Source: JACKCD01 sp041390905
GTDB taxonomy: Bacteria > Chloroflexota > Anaerolineae > Promineifilales > Promineifilaceae
Direction: 5' to 3'
DNA: 64,000 bases
Assembly (NCBI GenBank): GCA_041390905.1
Contig: JAWKPA010000012.1
Location: 186,001-250,000, forward strand
Each line of letters begins with the position of its first letter. Within the stretch, counting starts at the first letter, position 1. Both the position numbers and the translations under genes were made by a program. A model generated the notes under the pieces. That model was not told the origin of the DNA. It searched no databases and worked only from the letters and a program-made list of their open reading frames with translations. Positions 34,063 to 42,278 of this stretch are shown piece after piece.

Positions 34063-35141
34063 ACAAGCCGTTTATCAGGAATCAACAGATTTTGAATCGA
34101 GTCAATGACGTTGCCCGAAATTTAAGCAATCGAGCCGGGGCAAGACTGTTGCTGAGTTGTGCCCTTGCAAAAATTCATCGGCCGGCTGTTGACATACGGA
34201 AACCGTATACAGAAATTGGTGATGCTGATACCTTCTCCGGTCGTGCTGAGTATGATGAAAAATATGTCTGGCCTTTTGCAGCGAAATATCAGTTACCAGT
34301 CAATGCTACAACAGCGTTTTTAACACCGGGTTTTCGTACTATTAATGTGCCACTTGCTCTCCCTCTTGCTATCAGTGGTCGCCCCAAGCAAATGTATATT
34401 GATACAATCCAGTTGCTAGATGATGTGCACCAGGAGAAGATAACCGCAGAGTTGCTGCTTGTGGAAACCATCCGCCAGCTTCTTTTGCTAAAACAAGAGC
34501 AGGAAGAGCGTATGGCGCAGTTGCTGCAAGAGTTGCAAACAACAGCATCTGGTATCCCGCTTTCGGTGGAGGAAATTGTCCAATTAATCGCGCAACATCT
34601 AGCCAGCCCTAAAACGAGCCGTTTACCCGTTTTGATTATTGCTGCTGCCTATCAGGTTGTTGGGAAGACCTTGGGAGAGAGCATGCGGCCGTTATATGCA
34701 CATAATGCAGCAGATGAACAAACTGGGGCTATTGGTGATGTTGAAATTATGCTCATAGAGGAAAACAAGCTGGTAACTTGTTATGAGATGAAAGCAAAAG
34801 ACGTGACAACAGTTGATGCTGATCTCGCTTTGCAAAAGATTGTGCGTGCTGGTATACGTGTTGACAGTTACATTTTTATCACGACGGCACCCATTGATAA
34901 CGATGTAGCTGAGTATGTGAAAACGTTTTATCGCAAAACAAATGGCATTGAGTTTGCTATTTTGGATTGTGTTGGCTTTTTGCGACATTTCCTCCATCTG
35001 TTTCATCGAGTGCGGCAGGATTTCCTCAATGCTTATCAGTCGCTTGTGTTGGCTGAACCGGAAAGTGCCGTAAGCCAACCGGTGAAAGAATTGTTTTTGA
35101 CATTGAGACGGGTCGCGGAATTTGATAAGAGCAATGACTGA
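34005..35141 (+). CDS. SacI-like type II restriction endonuclease
   Basis: The 378-residue protein carries AVDIRKPYTEIGDADTFSGR (about residues 61-80) and YDEKYV, then NATTAFLTPGFRTIN. These blocks I recognise as characteristic of the SacI restriction endonuclease family. A PD-(D/E)XK active site is readable as D245 in AIGDVEIMLIEENKL and E261-M-K263 in CYEMKAKD. It should cut unmodified DNA at a short site; GAGCTC is known for SacI, but the site here cannot be inferred, especially since the linked methylase is an adenine enzyme. Its start lies inside the methylase gene, a normal R-M arrangement that delays nuclease synthesis. The surroundings are NurA upstream and the HerA pair downstream. 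Confidence 0.75.
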   Translation: MADPGEILENAFRRAGNSLDKPFIRNQQILNRVNDVARNLSNRAGARLLLSCALAKIHRPAVDIRKPYTEIGDADTFSGRAEYDEKYVWPFAAKYQLPVNATTAFLTPGFRTINVPLALPLAISGRPKQMYIDTIQLLDDVHQEKITAELLLVETIRQLLLLKQEQEERMAQLLQELQTTASGIPLSVEEIVQLIAQHLASPKTSRLPVLIIAAAYQVVGKTLGESMRPLYAHNAADEQTGAIGDVEIMLIEENKLVTCYEMKAKDVTTVDADLALQKIVRAGIRVDSYIFITTAPIDNDVAEYVKTFYRKTNGIEFAILDCVGFLRHFLHLFHRVRQDFLNAYQSLVLAEPESAVSQPVKELFLTLRRVAEFDKSND

Positions 35142-35150
35142 ACAAAGGTT

Positions 35151-35780
35151 ATGCGAATGATGAACCAACATATCGGCCGTATTTTGCGGGCATCAACAAC
35201 GGGGTTCGCGGTTGGCTGCCGCGTGGGGCAGTTGAGCATTCCCGCTTTTGGCGGGCTGGTACGGGCCAAGCCGGTGGATGACCGCGAAGCGATTTATGGC
35301 CTCATCTACAACATGAGCATTGACGATGACCCGCTGGTGCGGCGGCTGGTGCTGGCGGAAAATCCGGCTCCGTCGGTGATTGAAGACCAGCGCAACAACC
35401 GGCTGCTGCCGATTGAGATGAGCGTGTTGGCGGTTGGCTATGAGCTGGATGGGACGATTAAACATGGTTTGCCCCCCCGACCCCCGCTCAATCTGGATCC
35501 GGTGGAACTGGTCACGGTTGCCAGCGACGTGCGCGGCTTTACGGATTCGCTGGGGTATTTGCGGCTTATTTTGCGGGCGGTGGGCAGCCCCGTTCCCGTA
35601 GACCAACTGCTCGTTGCCCACATCACATCCGCCTACCAACTGCGCGGCCATGACCAGGCGTGGGCGCTGGGCGTGGTTCATGAGCTGATTGAGCTGCTGC
35701 GAAGCAATTATGATGTGCTGATCCCGACTCTGGAAGCACTTAGCAATGCGTTGCCAACCTTGTCAACTGTAGAGGTATAG
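35151..35780 (+). CDS. HerA-associated protein, possibly HAS-barrel-like
   Basis: The 209-residue protein begins MRMMNQHIGRILRASTTGFA and continues VGCRVGQLSIPAFGGLVRAK, a small beta-barrel-like opening similar in style to the HAS barrel at the N-terminus of HerA proteins. The rest is helical (YLRLILRAVGSPVPVDQLLV, AWALGVVHELIELLRSNYDV). I do not recognise a named family. It is directly upstream of herA, separated only by a hairpin, and is likely its partner or a split barrel. The ATG at 35157, 8 bases after AAAGG, is an alternative start. It contains no ACGGCCGT but its codon use resembles nurA and herA more than the R-M genes. Confidence 0.6.
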   Translation: MRMMNQHIGRILRASTTGFAVGCRVGQLSIPAFGGLVRAKPVDDREAIYGLIYNMSIDDDPLVRRLVLAENPAPSVIEDQRNNRLLPIEMSVLAVGYELDGTIKHGLPPRPPLNLDPVELVTVASDVRGFTDSLGYLRLILRAVGSPVPVDQLLVAHITSAYQLRGHDQAWALGVVHELIELLRSNYDVLIPTLEALSNALPTLSTVEV

Positions 35781-35832
35781 TTATTGGTTATTGGGTGAGC
35801 TGGTACATCAATAGCCAATAACCCAATAACCC
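35781..35832. repeat. Iterated-word hairpin between the HerA partner gene and herA
   Basis: TTATTGGTTATTGGGT (35781-35796) faces CCAATAACCCAATAACC (35815-35831). It lies inside the operon, so it may modulate transcript stability rather than end it. Confidence 0.75.
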
Positions 35833-35840
35833 GCTGTTTT

Positions 35841-37553
35841 ATGGATACAAACGAACCAATTGGCTATATTGTGGGTGGTGGTTTGAAGGAGGGGTTTCGG
35901 ATTCGGCTGACGGTGCCGGCCGACCGGGTGCAGGAGGGGAGCTTTGTGGTGTGTGAAAACGGCCGTTTTCGCTACTATGGCCTTGTCACCGACCTGCAGT
36001 TGGGGGCCACCGACCCCCGCTTTGCCGACGAAAAAACCGACCGCCTTCAACCCATTATCCAGCAGGCACTGCTGGGCAAAACCCTCTACACCACTCTCAA
36101 CATGTACCCCACCCTAATGCTCGACCGAGGGCCAGAACTTGGTACCCGCGACCGCTTTGAGTGGGAGCAGCGCGTAGAGCGCGGCGAAGAAAACCCCGGC
36201 CCCCGCCCCGTTAAAACCGTTCCTGCCCACCACGCCGACGTGCGCCAGGCCGACGAAGCCGACGTGGCGCAAATTTTTGGCGAAGACGGCAAAGGGATGT
36301 TTGTCGTCGGCCACACCATTGAGCAGGGGTACCCCGTGCGGCTGGATCTGAACAAATTTGTTAAACGCTCCAGCGGTATTTTTGGGGCAACTGGCACTGG
36401 CAAAAGCTTCCTGACGCGCATGGTGCTGGCCGGGCTGATGCGTGAAGACGTGGCTGCCGCCTTGGTGTTCGACATGCACAACGAATACGCCTACGACGAC
36501 CTGGATTCGGACAAGGGGCAGGCGGTGCGTGGGCTAAAGTCGCTGTTTGGGCAAAAGGTGCAGGTGGCGGCACTGGGTGCTGGGGCGCGGGTGCGCGGCC
36601 ACGCCCCTGATTTCACCTTGGAGCTTGGGCTAAAAGATTTTACGACGGGCGACATCAATTTGCTGTCTGAGGCGTTGAATTTGACCGACACGGCAGCGGT
36701 GACGCTTAACGCCCTGGAGCGAGCATTTGGCACTGATTGGTTTCGTGAATTTATGCAGCTTGAGCCGGGGGCGATGGATTATGACCCGGAAAGCGGCAAG
36801 AGTTTCCCGGCTGACCATTCCGTGGCGATGTGGGCGCGGAACAACAACGTGCATGAGAAGGCGGCGGAGGCGTTGCACCGCAAGCTGGCGCTGATTTACG
36901 ACAAGCCATATGTGGTAGAAAACCCGGCCGGGGACCCCGTACAGGCGATTGTGGACAAGCTGGAAAACGGCCGTCATGTCATCCTTGGTTTTGGTGAATA
37001 CGACAACGACTTGGATTACCTGCTAGTGTCCAACATTCTCACGCGGCGGCTGCGGCAGCATTGGGTGCGGCGCACGGAACAGCACAAAACGGCCGGAGCC
37101 GCGCCGCCTGTGCCGCTGCTCATCGCCATCGAAGAAGCCCACAAGCTGCTCAATCCCCATTTGGCGGGGCAAACGGCGTTTGGCATTATTGCGCGGGAGC
37201 TGCGGAAATATTTTGTGACGCTGCTGGTGGTGGATCAACGGCCGTCTGGCATTGACGACGAAATTATGTCCCAGCTTGGTACGCGCATCACCGGCTGGCT
37301 GGGGGATGAAGACGACATCCGCGCCGTGCTGACGGGGCTGGCCGGGCGGGAGCAACTGCGGGGGATGTTGGCGCGGCTGCAGGAGAAGGAAGAGGTGCTG
37401 CTGCTGGGCTGGGGAGTCAAAATGCCCATTCCCGTGCGCTCGCGCCGCTATGATGAGACGTTCTACGATGACATTAGAAACAACAATAAAACAAGCCGTA
37501 ATTCTAACAATGATGATCTCGACGCGCTGATTGCCGAGCTTTATCCAGATTAA
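35841..37553 (+). CDS. herA: HerA-type DNA translocase ATPase
   Basis: The 570-residue protein starts with a barrel-like domain (IGYIVGGGLKEGFRIRLTVP). The P-loop SGIFGATGTGKSFLTRMVLA has Walker A at 182-189, and DMHNEYAYDD follows as in HerA/FtsK-family pumps. Walker B is LLIAIEEAHKLLNPH, and ELRKYFVTLLVVDQRPSGID matches the HerA sensor region. HerA hexamers translocate on duplex DNA and, with NurA, resect DNA ends. The C-terminus is acidic and asparagine-rich. It follows the HerA-partner gene and is the last DNA-processing gene of the NurA operon. The lysophospholipid acyltransferase gene 12 bases later may be cotranscribed without functional link. Confidence 0.9.
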   Translation: MDTNEPIGYIVGGGLKEGFRIRLTVPADRVQEGSFVVCENGRFRYYGLVTDLQLGATDPRFADEKTDRLQPIIQQALLGKTLYTTLNMYPTLMLDRGPELGTRDRFEWEQRVERGEENPGPRPVKTVPAHHADVRQADEADVAQIFGEDGKGMFVVGHTIEQGYPVRLDLNKFVKRSSGIFGATGTGKSFLTRMVLAGLMREDVAAALVFDMHNEYAYDDLDSDKGQAVRGLKSLFGQKVQVAALGAGARVRGHAPDFTLELGLKDFTTGDINLLSEALNLTDTAAVTLNALERAFGTDWFREFMQLEPGAMDYDPESGKSFPADHSVAMWARNNNVHEKAAEALHRKLALIYDKPYVVENPAGDPVQAIVDKLENGRHVILGFGEYDNDLDYLLVSNILTRRLRQHWVRRTEQHKTAGAAPPVPLLIAIEEAHKLLNPHLAGQTAFGIIARELRKYFVTLLVVDQRPSGIDDEIMSQLGTRITGWLGDEDDIRAVLTGLAGREQLRGMLARLQEKEEVLLLGWGVKMPIPVRSRRYDETFYDDIRNNNKTSRNSNNDDLDALIAELYPD

Positions 37554-37565
37554 TAGCCTGAGGTA

Positions 37566-38393
37566 TTGGAAATCTTGAGAGACGTGCTGAATTTTTTTAA
37601 TGGCGATACATATGACACGCCAGATGATATGCAGCGACTGCTGTTAGATAGACTGGTTGGAAGCGGTCGCGCTCATTTTGTGGCGCGGTATGCTTCCGTG
37701 ATGATTCGGGCGCGGTTGTTAATTGTGCAAGGAAAAAACACGCCGGCCGCACGGGCGCGGCGAGCGTACCAGATTGTGCGCCTGATAGAAGGTTGCGGGG
37801 GGCGTTTTCATTTGTCCGGGTTGTCACATGTGGCACAAGCTGGCAACGAGGGGGAAACGCTGCTCATCGTTGCCAACCATATGAGCAGTATGGAGGGAGG
37901 CCTGTTTCCCGGTTTGTTGGCTCCGCTGACGCCAGTTTCTTTTGTGATCAAGCAGTCGCTGTTGAAATATCCGATTTTTGGCCCGGTGATCGCTTCGTTC
38001 AACCCGATTGTTGTTGGGCGGCGCAACCCGCGTGAGGATTTGCAAACGGTGATGACGCAGGGGCAAGCACTGCTGGAGCAAGGTGTTTCTGTTGTGATTT
38101 TTCCGCAAAGCACGCGGGCGGCGCGGTTTGACCCAGAGCAGTTTAATTCGCTGGGGGTGAAGCTGGCGCGTCGGGCTGGGGTGCGGGTGATGCCGGTGGC
38201 ACTAAAGACGGACTTTTGGGGTAACGGGAGGTTGGTGCGTGATTTTGGTCCTTTGCACCGCGAACGGCCGATTTTTTTTGCCTTTGGTGAGCCGGTTGCC
38301 GTGGACAATAACGGCCGTTTTGCTCACCAATACACCGTTGATTTTATCCGCTCCCACACCGAACGTTGGCAGAAAATGGAGATTGGGGATTAG
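37566..38393 (+). CDS. PlsC-like lysophospholipid acyltransferase
   Basis: The 275-residue protein contains the acyltransferase block LLIVANHMSSMEGGLFPGLL, where the usual NHxxxxD motif reads NH-x4-E, and VVIFPQSTRAARFDPEQFNS, corresponding to the FPEGTR substrate motif in a variant form. VMPVALKTDFWGNGRLVRDFG is the usual later strand. Both key motifs therefore deviate, which may indicate a special substrate. It would acylate a lysophospholipid or glycerol phosphate at the membrane. The start is a TTG close to the herA stop; no ATG fits before the first helix, so the exact start is uncertain. Confidence 0.75.
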   Translation: MEILRDVLNFFNGDTYDTPDDMQRLLLDRLVGSGRAHFVARYASVMIRARLLIVQGKNTPAARARRAYQIVRLIEGCGGRFHLSGLSHVAQAGNEGETLLIVANHMSSMEGGLFPGLLAPLTPVSFVIKQSLLKYPIFGPVIASFNPIVVGRRNPREDLQTVMTQGQALLEQGVSVVIFPQSTRAARFDPEQFNSLGVKLARRAGVRVMPVALKTDFWGNGRLVRDFGPLHRERPIFFAFGEPVAVDNNGRFAHQYTVDFIRSHTERWQKMEIGD

Positions 38394-38453
38394 AGATTGG
38401 CGATTGTGAGCCATCATCAATCGCCAATCCCCCTTTGCTAATCCCCGTTTCCC
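38381..38453. repeat. Iterated-word hairpin between convergent acyltransferase and BrkB genes
   Basis: GATTGGGGATTAGAGATTGG followed by CGATTG faces CAATCGCCAATCCCC and CTAATCCCC around TGAGCCATCAT. It probably serves as a two-way transcript end. Confidence 0.75.
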
Positions 38454-39502
38454 CGCCGCAGGTAGCCGACGATGGCGACTAGCAGCCCTGTGCCTAGCCC
38501 GACCAGCCCGGCGGCAACCTGTTTGCGGGTGTTGACCTGGGGGTCGGCGTGGAGGGTGAGCGAGGTGGTTGCGGGGGAAACGGCCGTTTCTGACACCACA
38601 CGCGGCATCATCGAATCGGGTCTTGCTCCAAGGTTCGTCCGCTGTTCCCGCAGTTTTTGCCGATGCCGGGCAAACACCTTTGTAAATTCCGCTCCAAAGA
38701 GAAAGATTTGGGCTGAGTAATAAATCCACAGCAGCACAACAATAAGTGAACTGGCTGCCCCATAGACCGAGCCAGCCGTATTGAACCCCAGGTAAAAGCC
38801 AATCAGCGTAACGCCGACGGCAAACAGCAGCATGGTCACGGCCGAACCCAGCCAGACATCGCGCCAGCGCACCGATGTTTGCGGCAGCACTTTGAACATG
38901 AAGCTAAACGCCAACCACATGACAAAGGGGGCAACGGCAAGGTTGAGCAGGGGGATGAGGAAGGCAGCGGCGGGGAAGAGGGCGATGATGTATTGGCTGA
39001 GGGCTTGGACAACGGCCGTTAATAGCAGTGCCGCCAGCAGCAAGCCACCAATCAGCAGCACCATCAAAAACGTCCAGGCTCGCTGTGTCACCATTTTTAG
39101 CACCCCGGCCAGGCCGCTCGCCTTTTCCGGCTCCACGCCCCAAATCTGGTTGAGTGCTTGCTGGAGCTGGGTGAAGACACCCGATGCCCCAAACACCAGC
39201 ATGGCGGTGCTGACAATGGTAGCCCAAAAGCCAGTTGAGCCGCTGCTGGCATTGCGTAAAATATTTTGGATAACGACTGCCGCTTCTCGCCCGACTGTCC
39301 CTTCAATTTGATCCACAAGCTGACCTGTTACGGCTTGTTCGCCAAAGAGCATTCCGGCGACAAAGACGGAAAAAACGAGGAGCGGTGCCAGGGAAAAGAT
39401 GGTGTAGTAAGCCAATGCGGCCGCCAGCATGGATGCCTTGTCCTTGCCAAACGCTTGCCCGGCTTCCTGGAATAATGTGAGGGTTGTTTTTACTATCTTC
39501 AT
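38438..39502 (-). CDS. YihY/BrkB family inner-membrane protein
   Basis: The 354-residue protein has the family start DKASMLAAALAYYTIFSLAP, about six membrane helices, and the conserved VFGASGVFTQLQQALNQIWG and GSVYGAASSLIVVLLWIYYS. This family was once called ribonuclease BN by mistake; it is now regarded as a membrane protein of unknown, possibly transport, role. After the last conserved helix a soluble linker and an additional C-terminal helix (VAAGLVGLGTGLLVAIVGYL) ending in RRGNGD are present, which many members lack. It is preceded by an AAGTTCAACTT hairpin. Confidence 0.9.
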   Translation of the reverse strand: MKIVKTTLTLFQEAGQAFGKDKASMLAAALAYYTIFSLAPLLVFSVFVAGMLFGEQAVTGQLVDQIEGTVGREAAVVIQNILRNASSGSTGFWATIVSTAMLVFGASGVFTQLQQALNQIWGVEPEKASGLAGVLKMVTQRAWTFLMVLLIGGLLLAALLLTAVVQALSQYIIALFPAAAFLIPLLNLAVAPFVMWLAFSFMFKVLPQTSVRWRDVWLGSAVTMLLFAVGVTLIGFYLGFNTAGSVYGAASSLIVVLLWIYYSAQIFLFGAEFTKVFARHRQKLREQRTNLGARPDSMMPRVVSETAVSPATTSLTLHADPQVNTRKQVAAGLVGLGTGLLVAIVGYLRRGNGD

Positions 39503-39510
39503 GATGCTTC

Positions 39511-39543
39511 AAAAGTTCAACTTTTGCAAAAAGTTGAACTTCT
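39511..39543. repeat. AAGTTCAACTT hairpin repeat, variant copy
   Basis: AAAAGTTCAACTTTT (39511-39525) faces AAAAGTTGAACTT (39529-39541). It is a diverged relative of the identical pair at 25659 and 56082. Confidence 0.7.
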
Positions 39544-39559
39544 TGCGAGAAAGGCAAAT

Positions 39560-39991
39560 TTACGCCGCTGGTTCGCCTTGAATGGTTATAATGAGTCGCC
39601 GCCGACCGCCGTGGTTGCGGTGTTCACACAGGTAGATGCCTTGCCAGGTGCCAAGGTTAAAACGGCCGTTTGTTACCGGAATCGTCAGGCTGTTGCCCAA
39701 CAGCACCGCCTTGATATGGGCCGGCATGTCGTCCGCCCCTTCGTAGGTGTGCAAATAATACGGGGCGTTTTCCGGGGCAAGCAGGTTAAAATGGCTTTCC
39801 ATATCCTGCCGCACAGTCGGATCGGCGTTTTCGTTGATGGCAAGCGAGGCGGAGGTGTGGTGGATAAACAGATGTGCCAACCCCATACCAAACTGCCGCA
39901 ATTCAGGAAGCTGCTCGGCAATTTCAGCCGTGATCAGGTGGAAGCCACGCGGTCGGGCGCGGAGGGTGATTTCTTTCTGTAACCAGCTCAT
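39560..39991 (-). CDS. YjbQ family protein (UPF0047)
   Basis: The protein of about 143 residues begins MSWLQKEITLRARPRGFHLI and carries the signature region GLAHLFIHHTSASLAINENA, DPTVRQDMESHFNLLAPEN, and the end GTWQGIYLCEHRNHGGRRRL. The histidines (HHTSAS and CEHR) form a conserved pocket. Family members have been linked to thiamine phosphate synthase-like activity in E. coli, but the real role is not settled. A start 12 bases upstream (MVVAM) is possible; MSW matches homologues. The gene runs toward the brkB start on the same strand, with a hairpin between. Confidence 0.92.
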   Translation of the reverse strand: MSWLQKEITLRARPRGFHLITAEIAEQLPELRQFGMGLAHLFIHHTSASLAINENADPTVRQDMESHFNLLAPENAPYYLHTYEGADDMPAHIKAVLLGNSLTIPVTNGRFNLGTWQGIYLCEHRNHGGRRRLIITIQGEPAA

Positions 39992-40087
39992 GGCTACAAC
40001 CATACCGCAGCAACGGCCGTTTTGCCACCCTTCTTTTGGGTGAATTGTTGGTGAGCAGCCGCCTCATCATGGCGACAACCTGCTACA

Positions 40088-41482
40088 ATGGTGCCAGATT
40101 TTATGCTAAAACGATTTCCCCTTTTGTTGCTAAAGATAATGATGATTGCGCTGTTGTTAACGGCCGTTTCCGCCTGCCAACAGCCAATTGCCTCCTCACA
40201 AACCGAGACAATAGTGCCACAAACGGCCGTTGCCCAGCTCCCCACCGCGACGCAACAATCAGCCCATAGCCCTACCTTTGCCCCGCTGATAGAGCCAAAT
40301 GATCCGCTTGATCCCACCCATGAATCCCCATACCCGGCGATTAGCTATCCCGGTGACGGTTCAACCAGTTTGCCCACCGCCGTGCTGCCCACCGTGACGA
40401 TAGCCGCGCCCACGACCCAGCCCGTCATCCAAAACAATAGCTACCTGCCTGTCATCGAGTCGGCAGCCGCAACGGCCACACCCACAGCAACCTTGCCCCC
40501 GCCCCCCACGGCGACGCCTGCACCGGTGCCAGCGGTGGATTTTACGGCCGTTCGTGCCAACCTTCAGGCGCAAGGCCAAGAACTCGCCTTTGTCAAAATC
40601 GGCTTTCACGTCACCCTCATGGAAGATGAGTCGCTAATTGATTTGTGGACGCAAAAGATGGATGCAGCCGGGGTTCCCATTTTCCTCAAAAGCGTGGACA
40701 ACGCCGAACCACTGTTTAAGGCGCAGGAACTGATGAAGCAAAGCGGCGTGCCGCATGTGCTGGTTTTCCGCGCCAGCGGCGGCGTTCCCATTTACGATTT
40801 GCCACCCGCCCAGGCGGCTCAACTGCATTGGGAGGAACATCGCGCCCTGTGGCCGCCAGAGCTAGACCCCAATTTGGTGTGGATGGAAACAATTAACGAG
40901 GTAGACAAAAACCGTTCGGAATGGCTGGCGCAATTTGCCCTGGAAACGGCTCGGCTGGCGATGAATGAGGGGTTCAAGTGGGCGGCGTTTGGCTGGGCAT
41001 CGGGTGAGCCAGAGCCGGAGCAGTGGCAACAGCCTGCCATGCTGGACTTTTTGCGGCTGGCGGGAGCCAACCCGGATCGGCTGGCAATTGCGCTGCATGA
41101 GTACAGCTATGATAAAAGCAAAATTGGGGATCAATACCCGTTCAAAATCGGCCGTTTTCAGGAGCTTTTCCGCATTGCAGACCAATATGGCATTCCCCGG
41201 CCTACGGTGCTGATTACCGAATGGGGGTGGGAATATCGCGCCGTGCCGGAGCCGGAAGAGGCGTTGCGCGATATTGCCTGGGCGGCCAGGCTCTATGCGG
41301 CGTATCCGCAGGTGAAGGGGGTGGCACTGTGGCACATTGGCGTGGGGTGCTGCTTCTTTGACATTTCGCAGCAAACGGAACGGCTGGTGGAGCCACTGTT
41401 GCACTACAGCCTGACGAATTATTTTGCGGTGGCGGGGGGAGAAACGGCCGTTAACCCCGATGCCTATCGTCCTTCCCAGTAA
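40088..41482 (+). CDS. Lipoprotein with glycoside-hydrolase-like TIM-barrel domain
   Basis: The N-terminus is a lipoprotein signal ending LLLTAVSAC, then a long Thr/Pro-rich linker (about residues 30-150) including an internal SYLPVIES resembling the exported-protein ending YLPLIVKK seen at 13.9 kb. The rest looks like a (beta/alpha)8 glycosidase: LAFVKIGFHVTLMEDESLID, VLVFRAS, VWMETINEVDKN with a possible acid/base glutamate after N, FKWAAFGWASGEPE, LAIALHEYSYD, and TVLITEWGWEYR with a possible nucleophile glutamate. The NE and ITEWG pair is the usual clan GH-A layout, but I cannot name the family. The inner start at 40103 (MLKRFPLLLLK) is equally possible. Its role would be outside the cell on a polysaccharide. 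Confidence 0.7.
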   Translation: MVPDFMLKRFPLLLLKIMMIALLLTAVSACQQPIASSQTETIVPQTAVAQLPTATQQSAHSPTFAPLIEPNDPLDPTHESPYPAISYPGDGSTSLPTAVLPTVTIAAPTTQPVIQNNSYLPVIESAAATATPTATLPPPPTATPAPVPAVDFTAVRANLQAQGQELAFVKIGFHVTLMEDESLIDLWTQKMDAAGVPIFLKSVDNAEPLFKAQELMKQSGVPHVLVFRASGGVPIYDLPPAQAAQLHWEEHRALWPPELDPNLVWMETINEVDKNRSEWLAQFALETARLAMNEGFKWAAFGWASGEPEPEQWQQPAMLDFLRLAGANPDRLAIALHEYSYDKSKIGDQYPFKIGRFQELFRIADQYGIPRPTVLITEWGWEYRAVPEPEEALRDIAWAARLYAAYPQVKGVALWHIGVGCCFFDISQQTERLVEPLLHYSLTNYFAVAGGETAVNPDAYRPSQ

Positions 41483-41548
41483 TCGGTAATCAGTTGTCAG
41501 TAATCAGTTATCAGTTTGGCTGATTACCGATTACTGGTTACTGACTAC
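41478..41548. repeat. Iterated-word hairpin between convergent lipoprotein and menG genes
   Basis: CCCAGTAATCGGTAATCAGT and further AATCAGTTATCAG face CTGATTACCGATTACTGG and TTACTGACTACCGGG. It uses the same words as the element after trxB. Confidence 0.8.
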
Positions 41549-42251
41549 CGGGTTTTTGTCCCACATGCACGGCGACGGTGCCAAACATAAACAGCTTGTA
41601 GTAGACGTTGGTGTACCCTTCTTCCCACATAATCGTTGCCAGCGATTCGGGTGACTGAAACTGCTTGGTGCTGTCTGGCAGATAGGTGTAGGCATCAGAC
41701 TCACCGGCGATGAGCTTACCCAGGGTGGGGATGACGTAGTTGAGGTGGAACTGGATAAACGGCCGTAAAACATTCCGCTTCGGTGGGCTAGACTCTAGCA
41801 CTACCACCCGCCCCCCCGGTTTTGTCACCCGCAGTTGCTCCCGAAACGCCCCACGCACGTCAATGACGTTCCGCATCAAAAAGCCAGAGGTCACGGCATC
41901 AAAATAGTCATTGGGAAACGGCAGCGCCAGCGTGTCTGACCCCACCCATTGAATGCGCTGCCGCGCCGGAATTTGTTTCCCCGCCTGCATCATTTCGATG
42001 GTGAAATCACCACCGACGGTCTGCAAACCGGGAATCTGAGTTTGTCCTTCGAGGGCGATGTCGCCTGTGCCGGTGGCAATATCGAGCAAACGGCCGTTAA
42101 CCGGCAACCTCGCCTGCTCAATCACAAACCGCCGCCACTTTAAATCCTGCCCGCCCGTCATCAGCCGATTCATCAAATCATATCGGCCGGCAATGCGAGC
42201 AAACATATTTTGCACATACTGTGCCCGTTCTTCACCAGTTAAATGAGCCAT
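41538..42251 (-). CDS. menG: UbiE/MenG quinone C-methyltransferase
   Basis: The 237-residue protein has the UbiE/COQ5 family order: MFARIAGRYDLMNRLMTGGQ at the start, AdoMet motif LLDIATGTGDIAL, the conserved FGLRN-type segment replaced by SGFLMRNVID, and the C-terminal AYTYLPDSTKQFQSPE signature. It methylates demethylmenaquinone or the ubiquinone precursor; menaquinone is the usual Chloroflexota quinone, so MenG is inferred. No other quinone gene is nearby. It is 27 bases downstream of ftsK on the same strand and may share its transcript. Confidence 0.93.
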   Translation of the reverse strand: MAHLTGEERAQYVQNMFARIAGRYDLMNRLMTGGQDLKWRRFVIEQARLPVNGRLLDIATGTGDIALEGQTQIPGLQTVGGDFTIEMMQAGKQIPARQRIQWVGSDTLALPFPNDYFDAVTSGFLMRNVIDVRGAFREQLRVTKPGGRVVVLESSPPKRNVLRPFIQFHLNYVIPTLGKLIAGESDAYTYLPDSTKQFQSPESLATIMWEEGYTNVYYKLFMFGTVAVHVGQKPGSQ

Positions 42252-42278
42252 ATAGTGAGGATGTTAGCCCATTTTTGC

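Noticed and set aside
33148..35141. Gap in ACGGCCGT over the R-M genes as proof of horizontal transfer
   Set aside because: With about 100 copies spaced about 640 bases on average, one gap near 3 kb is compatible with chance; kept only as support.
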